Made by a program: the position numbers and the translations under genes
Shown here: in pieces, positions 10,501 to 19,649 of the stretch
Layout: every line of letters starts with the position of its first letter
How positions within the stretch are numbered: the first letter of the stretch is position 1
Assembly: GCA_019828545.1 (NCBI GenBank)
Contig: JACVRA010000289.1
Coordinates: forward strand, 1 to 64,000
Direction of reading: 5' to 3'
Length of the DNA: 64,000 nucleotides
From: Paracamarosporium sp. OC-R06-R3
Taxonomy: Eukaryota > Ascomycota > Dothideomycetes > Pleosporales > Didymosphaeriaceae
Notes under the pieces: model-generated
The model's input: only the letters and a program-made list of their open reading frames with translations
Databases searched by the model: none
What the model was told of the DNA's origin: nothing

Positions 10501-10923
10501 ATGGCTCACTGCGCGAAACCAAGCCAGCCACGCTGTACCGCCCTGACCTGGTCCAGCCTGCCGAAGATCACAGTAGGGACGTCCATGCTCGCCCCTTACT
10601 TCAGCGACAGAAAGAGATTCACGGCCATGGGACACCCCCCCCCCCCCCCCGCGGACAACCCGGTGGACCTCAGCAAGGAGCTAGATCTCATCAACCAACG
10701 TCTGCAAGGACTGGATCTTGGTAACGACAGCATCTTCAACACCGCTGTCGGTCTGGATCTAGGATGCAATCGCACTATCATCAGCCCTACCACGCGTGTG
10801 CACAAGTCACAGCCCAAAGAACCTACGGGCGATGAACAAACGCGCTGTGGCGGAAAAACAATCGCGAGGTATGCCGACGTCACTCAAACGGCACTGGTAA
10901 AGCTTCCACTGACACCTCAGTAG
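10501..10923 (+). CDS. Small hypothetical ORF spanning a poly-C tract
   Basis: A 140-codon plus-strand frame crosses a run of 16 C, which encodes a proline stretch. The part after the run (NPVDLSKELDLINQRLQG) is helix-like and the most protein-like portion. Length changes in the C run would shift the frame, so the N-terminal part may not belong to it. No family recognised. Confidence 0.25.
   Translation: MAHCAKPSQPRCTALTWSSLPKITVGTSMLAPYFSDRKRFTAMGHPPPPPADNPVDLSKELDLINQRLQGLDLGNDSIFNTAVGLDLGCNRTIISPTTRVHKSQPKEPTGDEQTRCGGKTIARYADVTQTALVKLPLTPQ
10635..10650. repeat. Homopolymer tract of 16 C
   Basis: Sixteen consecutive C bases, immediately followed by GCGGAC. It is the longest homopolymer in the window and a likely site of replication slippage or assembly error. 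Confidence 0.9.
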
Positions 10924-11278
10924 ATGACTCAAATGCGGGAGCAACGCCCTTGGACTTGTCCTTTCAGTTCATCATCTGGGTCCGGAAAGGGTGGGACCAG
11001 GCTCGCACTTCAACCAGATAGTTTGAATTGCAATACCCAAGTCTTGCATTTCCTTTTGACCCCCAGGCTTGATGATGATACACTCTGTGCTCTGCCTCTA
11101 TCTGATCTTTCACTATTCAACGAGCATGCAGCAGAAAACAGTGAGACCGGAAGAACGACATAATGCCTGGGTATCTTGTGTTCGCCGCACTACGTTCGAC
11201 CTTCACTTCTGTCCCAGTATACAGCACATCCTCAAACCAGTCTCATAGCACACAGCACCGCTTGTCGTGCAAACAACT

Positions 11279-11656
11279 TCAACATGTACACTTCTCCCCC
11301 ACGACACACACGCACGCACCCCGTCTACGGCTGATAACAGTCACAGAAGGCGACCCTGCTCCATAGCATGAGTCGGGCCCCGTCTGGCCTGGAGCATTCT
11401 TGTCCACATCGTCCAGACTCCGGTAGCTGGACGACGGAGCGCCCCGGCCGCGTCCTCGTCCGTCGCTACGATCGCCTCGATAGCCGCCGCCATCGCGACC
11501 CCCTCGCCCGCCAAACGAAGAGTTCCTTACTAGAATGACATAGCCCGTATAGTCAGGACTGATTTGATGAAAGATGGTGAAGTACCTGTACCACAAGCCT
11601 TCATTGCTCTCCCTCCAGCCCTCAGACTCTATGACCTGTCCTAGGCGAATACCCAT
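11279..11656 (-). pseudogene. Fragment encoding an RGG-box protein tail
   Basis: From ATG 11656 the minus strand encodes about 125 aa with an arginine-glycine-rich block (FGGRGGRDGGGYRGDRSDGR and RGRGRG) of the kind that binds RNA in many nucleolar and mRNP proteins. A GT...AG pair around 11530-11590 could be an intron. Sequence turns abruptly AT-rich just upstream of 11656, which suggests that only the 3' part of a gene survives. No RNA-binding fold is visible in what is left. Confidence 0.35.
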
Positions 11657-13089
11657 AAAGCCAAAATTGAGGATATTTACGAGTATAAGTCTAATGCGAG
11701 GATGGGCATACTCTTAATTATCGCTAATTTATGCAAACCGAATCAAGAATTTGTTGACCTTAAATGGAGCGATTGCCTTTTTAAACGCCTTTGTCGAGAG
11801 GCCTTCAGTGACCGGAGGTCGTTTTTATATGTGCTAGTCTTGTTAGTGCGCGGTTGAAGGGAGATGATAGGAGTCGCACATCGTCTAGCTCTGCGTTCCC
11901 TATTTTCGAGAACCTATAATGGGTGTACAGCTTGATTGTCCGCTTCAATGTCGACAACTAATTGGTAAGGGTGATATTAGTTATTGTTGCATTAATTATT
12001 CCTTTAGATGTCCACATAAGCTATGTTAAGAATAGCTTAACGTTCCCTAAAGATAGCGCCCGCGTGAACGGTGGAAGACGGTCTTTGTCGTCTTCATCTA
12101 GGCAATCTTTGGTAAATCTGGAAAAGTGACTATGTGGATGGGCTGGAAGGACAAACAAGGTATCTTATCCACGCTTCTAGAATCCGCTAATACGTCTCAA
12201 AGCCCTCTGGTATTAAAAGCTTCTAAAGTGATAGCAGATTGACACTTGTTAGCTTCTTTCGCCTTTCAGGCGGCGGCCCTTAGGTTAGAGTTGTCGACGA
12301 CTTTTCAGGGCATCGTGGAGGTTGCCACTGAAGAGGCATCGTCCACGACGGTGAGGAGAGTTTGCCATGCATTTATTTGCCAAGCTGTGCCGCTTCCTAA
12401 GCCTCAGGTCTAAAGCAGCACTCTTTCCTGCAGAGTCGTGGAGTCAGTTTCCCGACCTACGTATTTGGGTTTTCGCGAAGGGTGGATTACGCTAAGCGGA
12501 TCGGCTTTGCGCGGGCGCCAACCTGATTGCCGTAAACGGCGAAATCAAGGGAGGCGCTGGCGACTGGAGAAGTGAAAATCAGGCTTCCTGTTCAGTTTTC
12601 TTCTCCGCTCCGCCAGATGTCATTAAGCCCACATTACAGCAGTCAGGATATCGTAGCGCCAGGCTGCAGCAATTTCAAAGCAGCGACGTTTACAAATGGT
12701 GATTCGTCGCGAGTTTCGCCCCCAACGTGTCAAATCGGTGAGCGGGGCGTACGTAATATTGTTAATTGATATCTCACCACCTGGTCTCTGGAACCAGAGA
12801 CAGTACTCGTAGCTGGTGAACCTCTACATTATCTTCGGGGCTTCTGCAGTTCAGCCTAAAGCGGTATAGCGTCGGACCTTCGGACATGGAAATCTAAGTA
12901 GAGGTGGGTTTGGGGGCTGCGGCTACCCTGAAACAGAACACCTCACTACTCAATCCCCGAAAATACACATATGGTAGCAGTTCTCCAGTTGAAGTCTTTG
13001 CCTGCACTGACCATTTAGGAAAGGGCATCACACCTGGCGCGTTATAACATCGTCATTCCATTAGCTTCACTATCGACCTCAATAACAAC
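11657..13089. other. AT-rich stretch with repeat copy 2; no gene
   Basis: No supportable gene. The left two thirds are AT-rich with frequent stops. Near 12270-12560 a GC-richer island contains the 60-bp repeat also found at 4941-5001. The right end holds the F-box gene promoter. Confidence 0.5.
12385..12445. repeat. Copy 2 of the diverged 60-bp repeat
   Basis: It matches 4941-5001 through GTGCCGCTTCCTAAG, TAAAGCAGCACTCTTTCCTG and AGAGTCGTGGAGTC. Differences are mostly transitions. Similarity fades on both sides; an upstream AGGCATCGTCCA near 12333 may extend it (compare AGGCATGGTCCA near 4882). Confidence 0.6.
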
Positions 13090-14553
13090 ATGGCGGCTTT
13101 TCTTAGTTTTCCTACCGAACTCGTAGATACCGTCCTCGAGCGACTGTCGTTCCGCGATCTTGCCGCTCTGAGCCTCGCGAGCAAGAAGCTGCATGAATTC
13201 GCGACGCTGCAGCTTTACTCATACATTGACCTCAACATCTATCGAGGGAACCCGCGGCCTATAATTCACCTTACTCGAAGCATTTTCAATAACCCTGAGC
13301 TTGCGAAGCATGTTAAATCCGTGCGTTTGCGCGATGGCGATGAGAAGATTCAAAATCTTTACAGAGGATACTCTTACGACGAAAGTGTTCCTGTCTCTCC
13401 CCTACGGCCGACAGACGAGGATGGCATGCCAGAATTTATCAAATTTATTGAGAAGACCGGTCTATCGTATACCCAGCTCTGGATAGATAAATTGCGTATA
13501 GCCGACTTGAACGCTTTTGTCGCACTACTACTATCACGCTTGCCTGACCTTAAGAGCTTTCGCATCGGGTACGCGGCAGTCGTACCCTATGTTGAGAGGT
13601 CAGGTCAAAGGAACCGCCCAAACATCGCAGGCGAGAACCAGTTTCTTGGTAAACTGTTCCAGTCAGCTGTCTTTACATCCAACCATGGACTCTCTCAGTT
13701 CCAACAATTGGAAGAGATATCATTCCCTGGACCGATAAGCGTCGATCCTGGCAGGAATCCTGACTTTTGTAATCCCTGTGATCTGGTGGCTCTTCTTAAT
13801 CTTCCATCGATACGTAGTATCCGGGGTTGGTGTTGGAACCCCAGCTCGTTACCGTTCACTTGGCCTACTACAGGCCCGCCAGATCCAGCTCACCTCACGT
13901 CACTGACTCTTTCATACATCCATGTCGACTTCTTAGCACAGATCTTAGCAAGGACTTGCGCTCTCAAAACCCTATGCTGGACGTGGAAATGGATACGGGA
14001 TACTCATCCCCTGAACACCGATACCATTGATCTCAATAGATTTGTCGAAGCGGTGCAACCCATCCGGGATACTCTTGAGGACCTCACCGTTGGTTTCGAA
14101 TTCGACGACATGTCTTGGGGTGGTATTGAACCCGGGATGATGAAAGCCTTGGGAACTTTGCACGGCCTCGAGGGCTTCGCCAACATCAAGCGATTTCAGG
14201 CCCCTCTCGGCGTATTGCTCCCTGACTGGGACTGGAATGTCGGGGAAGATCCGACCAGACGACTGGAAGACAGCTTGCCTCGCAATGTCGAGGTAGTGAC
14301 GGTCACGGATGCCTTCATATCAGATTATTACGCATACGACGAGTATGAGGAGTTGGACTTTGTCCGAGCCTGGCTCGTCGAGACTGCATCGACGAGGACG
14401 CCGCGGCTTAACGAGGTGTGTTATTATCTTGATCGCAATGCTTCTGAGTTTGAGGGAAAGGGTTGCGAACCGATTAAGCAAGTCTTTGACGGGACGAATG
14501 TGAGATATAGGATTATCAAGGCGAAGGACGAGAAGCCGTGGGAAGCCGTGTGA
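13090..14553 (+). CDS. F-box protein, 487 aa
   Basis: This is an uninterrupted single-exon gene starting at ATG 13090 after the purine-rich leader CAATAACAACATGG. Residues 4-45 form an F-box: FPTELVDTVLERLSFRDLAA then LSLASKKLHEFATLQLY. The F-box binds Skp1 and places the protein in an SCF ubiquitin ligase. The remaining 440 residues are leucine-rich and probably form irregular repeats that recruit the substrate, but no strict LRR spacing is seen. It ends at TGA 14551-14553. It is the first intact gene after the decayed left segment and is of a type that is strongly expanded and variable in dothideomycetes. The substrate is unknown. Confidence 0.85.
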   Translation: MAAFLSFPTELVDTVLERLSFRDLAALSLASKKLHEFATLQLYSYIDLNIYRGNPRPIIHLTRSIFNNPELAKHVKSVRLRDGDEKIQNLYRGYSYDESVPVSPLRPTDEDGMPEFIKFIEKTGLSYTQLWIDKLRIADLNAFVALLLSRLPDLKSFRIGYAAVVPYVERSGQRNRPNIAGENQFLGKLFQSAVFTSNHGLSQFQQLEEISFPGPISVDPGRNPDFCNPCDLVALLNLPSIRSIRGWCWNPSSLPFTWPTTGPPDPAHLTSLTLSYIHVDFLAQILARTCALKTLCWTWKWIRDTHPLNTDTIDLNRFVEAVQPIRDTLEDLTVGFEFDDMSWGGIEPGMMKALGTLHGLEGFANIKRFQAPLGVLLPDWDWNVGEDPTRRLEDSLPRNVEVVTVTDAFISDYYAYDEYEELDFVRAWLVETASTRTPRLNEVCYYLDRNASEFEGKGCEPIKQVFDGTNVRYRIIKAKDEKPWEAV

Positions 14554-15174
14554 GGAAAGCCGGCGGGCGCGAAGGGCGCCATGTACGTTACGTTGTTGAT
14601 TTGATACAAAACCATAAGTTATAAATGGCCTAGGTTCGTCTTTGAGTACTATTAGCTGATGCCCTGATGTGACCGACACGAAGAGGACTCAATCTTGCCG
14701 TACGGAGGTGGTGAGAGGCTCTCTGTTATATCATACATTCATTTACCTTTGACCTTCGAAGTACTCATTCATCGTGTTAGACTCGTTTTTCCAAGGGATA
14801 TATATCTTGTTAAAGGTTAATTACCTTATAGTGCTAGGCGAATAGTCTTAGTATAGCTGATCGTACTATTATCGTGCGAGGCGAGATACCGTACTACAGT
14901 ACCATGGTGAAAGTAGTAGTACAGTTAGCGTACATATTACTTGCTCTAGGGCATCATAGTGTTCTGGAAAATTCAACGCACTGTAGCGCTTGTGACCTGA
15001 TGATGTGTATTTTTGGGCATATATTCAACTGGATAACCGAAGGATGATATATTGCTAAGACTGATAGCGAAAAGCACATGACGCTATGCCGGATAACACA
15101 AGCTTGAAACATTGCAAATGTAGCATGACGTACAACCGCTAGAACACTAGCTCGACTAAGTACCTGATATACTA
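14554..15174. other. Intergenic, no gene seen
   Basis: AT-rich spacer between the convergent F-box gene and the secreted-protein gene. It holds the 3' regions of both. No ORF with coding character and no repeat of note. Confidence 0.5.
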
Positions 15175-16257
15175 CTATTGGATGGGCGCAATAAAGGACA
15201 ATTCTGCAAGGGGAGTCTGTACCCAGCCAGCTTTGGAGTACTTCTCAGACCCGGGCTCGCGGTTGTCGAACGTCTCTTTTGTGACTTCCCTGTCCATGAC
15301 TTTGTTGGGTCCAACAAGTCTATCGCAGCCTCCGCCCTGTGAAACTGGTAAGTATTATTTTCGCTAGAGCTACGACATCGTATATTTCGTAAACTGGTCT
15401 TGGGGGAAACGTACCTTAGGTCCCTCTGTGCATGGGGCCCAGACGATAACCTTGCCATCCTTCTCTTTGACAGAAACGGTGGTGATTTTGGCCGGAGCGA
15501 TGGGTTGGCCCGGGTGTAGACGCTGCCATATCTGGGCGGCGCTCATCTCTCCACACTTCCCACCGTTCGACTTTTCCGAGGTGGTGCCGTCGTCCGGATT
15601 TTTGACTGCAGGTGAGACGCAAAATTAGCGTGATTCGCAGAGACAAAGGGCTCAAGTATAGTACTGCTACCAAATCACAAGTCTGAGGACGATCGAGTGA
15701 TGTATTGCCTATCCTGGGGCAACACACTGTACTCGGACTTCTGAAACAGTACTGTAGGTGTGGGATTACGTACGACACTCTTCGACCAATGTACCTACGC
15801 CGTTGTCCTTGGTATACGTAAGAGCAACGCCACCCTTTTGCGAGCTAGCAATGATAAGGTCCGTGCCAGTAAGGAAGGCGGTCACCACTGTCGGGTAGTT
15901 CGCAGCGTGAAAATCGTACTGTTTCGCGCTCTTCACCATGTCTTCGAATCCATCTATGCAAATCTGGGCGAGCTGTATATCTGAGATTGTGTTGGCAGGT
16001 ACTGTCCAGTGCGCCATGAACACCAGGCGTGGGCCCAGTTTTGGCCTCGCTGATGGCTTTCCGGGAAGCACATCTTCGGGGCCTGCTTTGGCGAGCTGCC
16101 AGTCAAGTTCAACGCCGACTTTACTGCCGGTGTTCTTGTGATAGGTCGGAAATTCGGGGTTGTTTTTGGTCCCTGCCGGCACGGCACCTGTGAGGTTGCT
16201 AAACCATAATAAGATGTGGAGGAACAAGAAGGGGAGAATATGCTGGAAAGAGCGCAT
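15175..16257 (-). CDS. Secreted hypothetical protein, 278 aa, three exons
   Basis: Exons 16257-15774, 15605-15415 and 15336-15175 join with frame kept (837 coding nt). Introns are 15773-15606 (GTACGT...CTGCAG, 168 bp) and 15414-15337 (GTACGT...TTTCACAG). I chose ATG 16257 because it starts a clean signal peptide (MRSFQHILPFLFLHILLWFS, cleavage likely after LTGA); an in-frame upstream ATG at 16329 would bury it. The mature protein begins AVPAGTKNN, is hydrophilic with about five cysteines (including NGGKCGEM and VWAPC), and ends AELSFIAPIQ. No transmembrane segment follows the signal. No family recognised; extracellular or cell-wall role inferred from the signal peptide only. Confidence 0.75.
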
Positions 16258-17431
16258 GTTGAACTTGAAATTATGCGATCCTGCGCTAAAAGAGAGGTAT
16301 GCTGTATTGTCACAGGATATGTAATACAATGGCCGAAGGTAACGACTGTAACGACCGAGCGATCAAAAGTAAAGACTGTGAAGGAAGAGAAGGGTAGTGC
16401 TGGTAACCCAGGAGGTCTGTATCATCTTCTAATAAGAAGCCTCTACACTCTTCGTAATCTGCTCGTCTACTTGTTAAGGTAGTTCTCGGATCCTGCTAGG
16501 TAATGCCCGATGTCCGGACGCCTCTACCCCTCGGCCCCCACAACAGGCACTAATCCATCATTGTGGCTAAAATCTTACAACTTCCTAGGGTAGAGCTCAC
16601 GGACGTGTGCTTGGCATAGGCCAATCTGAAATCGATCTTAGATCTCCGCAGGGTGTAGGATACCAGGTGCATTGCCATCGCAGGTGAAGTCCTGATCCAG
16701 TCCGCCAACCTACTCTTAGCCTCCAAACATACATCGTGTACCTGCATTGAGAACGCGAAACACGGATATGAGATAAGCCCCCATGCAATGTCCATGTACG
16801 CTATGCGGGCTTCCGATTTTGGATACTCTACGGTAGAGCTGAGGTGATTTTCGATGTAAAAATTCGACATTACTGCCTTATCTAGCAAGTGTAACGAAAA
16901 CTCTACCGGAAGTCCACAGCGCTAGATCGTATAGTAAGCTCACCTTTCTTACGTTATTGGTGGTCGCAAAGCATTGGTGCGGACCTTTGCGATTATGATG
17001 GGCAGTGCAGTGCGCTCGATAGGGCAAATTGGTCCTTCTGTACGTACTAGACCCTAGTACGTTACGGAATATGCTACTCTGACTACCTTGATTATGGTCT
17101 CAAAATCCCGGACAACGAACATCTGCGAATGTTGGGTAAGCAGGTCATCCGAAACCTGCTGATGCTAGCACAGGGCATAGAATGCAATTTCGTGAATATA
17201 ACTCAACGGTACAATCTGATGCGACGTGATTATCTGGTCGTCTCAGCGAAGGACACTTCCTGTTGATGTGGTTTCGAATTGTGTGATCGAAGCATTGTCA
17301 CTCTTTTACTACTCTCATTCCAACTACACACACTCATTTGTTGACTTCGCTCTTCGTTTTTTATTCAATCGATCCACCGTTCAAAGTTTTAGTTCTCGAC
17401 ATAACGTCCAGAGGGGCAAGTCTCTAGCGTC
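16258..17431. other. Intergenic between two divergent secreted-protein genes
   Basis: Contains the promoters of the 278-aa and 337-aa secreted proteins. A 112-codon minus frame (16888-16550) is weakly protein-like but has no motif, no neighbours in frame and no supporting splice sites, so it is not called as a gene. A pyrimidine-rich leader (17296-17370) precedes the next start. Confidence 0.45.
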
Positions 17432-18498
17432 ATGCTTCTGAAGAACATCCTATTCTTGGGCCTCGCAGTCCTCACGGCTGCGAACCCCACCCTCGATGCT
17501 AGAGCCGGCAAGACCGGCACCGGTGCAGGCACCGCCGTTGGAGGTAAGACTGGCGGCACAAAAGGCGCCACTCAGTGCAAGAATCAAACTCCCGTCCAGG
17601 GCCCCGTGACTTGCCCTCGTGATAAGTTCACTGCGGCGCAGATCACCAAGACGGTTAAACAGGCGAAGGCTATGAAACTCAAGGGCAAGACGGGCAAGGG
17701 CCTTCACTTCCCGGCTAGGTATAAGCCTAAGAAGGAGACGAAGGCCAAGGGAGCGGCCAAGGGTAAAACTGGCAAGGCCGTGAAGAGAGGTGAAGACGAC
17801 GAGCAGGAAGAGTGGATTAATCTTGCCCTTGAGGCACGCGAAGTTGAAGAAGAGCACCTGAACATTCTCGAGGCACGCCGTGGTAGGAGTGGAGGATCTC
17901 GGGGATCCAGAGCCAGACCGAAACCTACGCGCAAGACTCGACCAAAGAAGAAACCTACAAAGAAACCTACAAAAAAACCTACGAAGAAACCTACGAAGAA
18001 GCCTACGAAGAAACCTACGAAAAAACCGACCTGTACACCAGCTCAAAAGAAGGCAAACGGCGGAAAGTGTCCCGCGAAGAAGCCCGCCGTCAAGTGCACA
18101 GCTGCTGAGAAGAAGAAGAACGGTGGCAAGTGCCCAGCAAAGGCTACCTGCACAGCCGCGGAGAAGAAGAAGAACGGTGGCAAGTGTCCCGCTAAGTGCC
18201 CGAACAGCAAGGCCGTCAAGCCCGGAAAGGGCATATACATGTTCCCCCTCCTCGCGAAGGGCGTCTGGAAGCGTGAGTTCCCTCTATCTCTTTTCACCAT
18301 AGTCCTAACGCTAATCCGAAACCAGCTGGTATGATGACCGAGGTCAACTACATCATTCTCGACGCCAAGTACAACTACGTCAAGACGGTCGAGCGAGAAC
18401 CTGGCTCGGCCGAGTTCTATGAATCGTGCATTGAAAAGACTGCGGCGAAGGGTGGCAAGGCCACAGGCGGCAAGGCTACTAAGGGAAAGACGGTGTAA
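17432..18498 (+). CDS. Secreted lysine-rich repeat protein, 337 aa
   Basis: Exons 17432-18272 and 18326-18498 join (GTGAGT...AACCAG, 53 bp), giving 337 aa. An N-terminal signal peptide (MLLKNILFLGLAVLTAANP) is followed by a Gly/Lys/Thr-rich region, then CPRDKFTAAQITKTVKQAK, an acidic stretch, and at residues 173-200 seven perfect KKPT units. After that come three copies of a C-T-x-A-x-K-K-x-N-G-G-K-C-P-A-K motif. Exon 2 encodes MMTEVNYIILDAKYNYVK and a GGKATGGKATKGK tail. Possible Kex2 sites (VKR, EARR) lie before the repeats. The composition suggests a polycationic wall or surface protein. The central CPRDKFTAAQI...YNYVK framework resembles small secreted fungal RNase/guanyl-specific folds only loosely, so no enzyme is claimed. 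Confidence 0.8.
17948..18031 (+). repeat. 12-bp minisatellite encoding (KKPT)7
   Basis: Seven tandem 12-bp units (variants of AARAARCCNACN) code for Lys-Lys-Pro-Thr in frame. Units differ at third positions only, so the protein repeat is perfect while the DNA has diverged slightly, consistent with selection or slippage followed by drift. Confidence 0.9.
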
Positions 18499-19649
18499 AG
18501 GGATAGCTTCTGGGTGATTGAGTGTAAAATTCTCCATTTATACTTGGTTCTGTATGTATATTTAGCGGCTCTTTCGAGAATGCATACTCAAACATGGGTG
18601 ATACCTTATAAGTCGACTGGTCCATGTGTATAGGATTCGCTATATAGCGTCTCGTGATCGGACCAAAATACGCCAGAAGAAAACCTACGGATTCGATAAA
18701 GGTCCAAAGTTGTGCTTCTAACCTTTAGAGTCTAAATACTGGTGCTTGGAGGGCTAAGGGCTTAAGGGCTGATGCTTCTACCAGGGCATAGCCCATTACA
18801 ATCTTCCCTTCAAATATCCCACTAAAAAAAGTCAAACAGGAACGATAACATTAGGAACAATAATACTATACTAATAATTAAGATGATAGTAAACGCTGGG
18901 TAAGGAAGACTTACAGGATGCTAAATTTGTAAGCGAAGGCCTACTTGGCGCCAAGTGATTATGTTAGTTACCTATCTCACACATCTGCAAACAGTCGAAT
19001 GCACGAAAATGTGGGCACCCGAACATGAGAAAATTAGTTTTCTTGGCTTCCTGTTCGCTCAGCCGTATTTAACCAGGATATCGGCGGATTGGCAGTTAGG
19101 TAAGTGACCACCAGCGAATACCCGCTGTTACATGTCTCTCCCAATCTATCCACTCCCTGCAAACGAAAAAGCTTGGCTCCATACCTTTCTTTTTCCTATC
19201 TACCATGTCAAGCTCGTCCACATACAGCATCATACCGAAAAAGTATTCATCAACAAAAGATCAGCGCAATTTTCTCTTGAGCTCACCGCTCCTTCAAAAA
19301 GTCCTTTGCATTCTGACACCCAACGCACTAGTATCCCACCATTCCTATATACCCTATCCTCGCGTGGCCTAATTGTCGTGATGATAGTAGTCCCTGGTAT
19401 AACCTGACGCCACGCTACAAAGCTTCGAAAACGTAAAGAGCAAATCTCCCTTCCTCATCTAAACCGTATCATTCCCATCATTCCCAAATCGTAAGTCGTG
19501 TATAGTCTCTGTTTCGCTCTGATCGAGGTATTGCCCAAAAAACGCCCGTGATATTGACATATGAAGTCTTCGTTTTTCTTCTTTACAGATGTCTGTTCTT
19601 CTTCTATTTTGCATGCCCATTTTCTCATATTTTGTGTAGCCGGCATGAA
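18499..19649. other. Intergenic, no gene seen
   Basis: 1.15 kb between the convergent lysine-rich protein gene and sreA. AT-rich in the left part. Short frames (19132-19407 plus, 19646-19455 minus) have no coding character beyond length. The 3' UTR of sreA presumably lies at the right. Confidence 0.5.

Noticed and set aside
16550..16888. 112-codon minus-strand frame as a gene
   Set aside because: No motif, no flanking exons, and its sequence is not distinguishable from chance open frames here.
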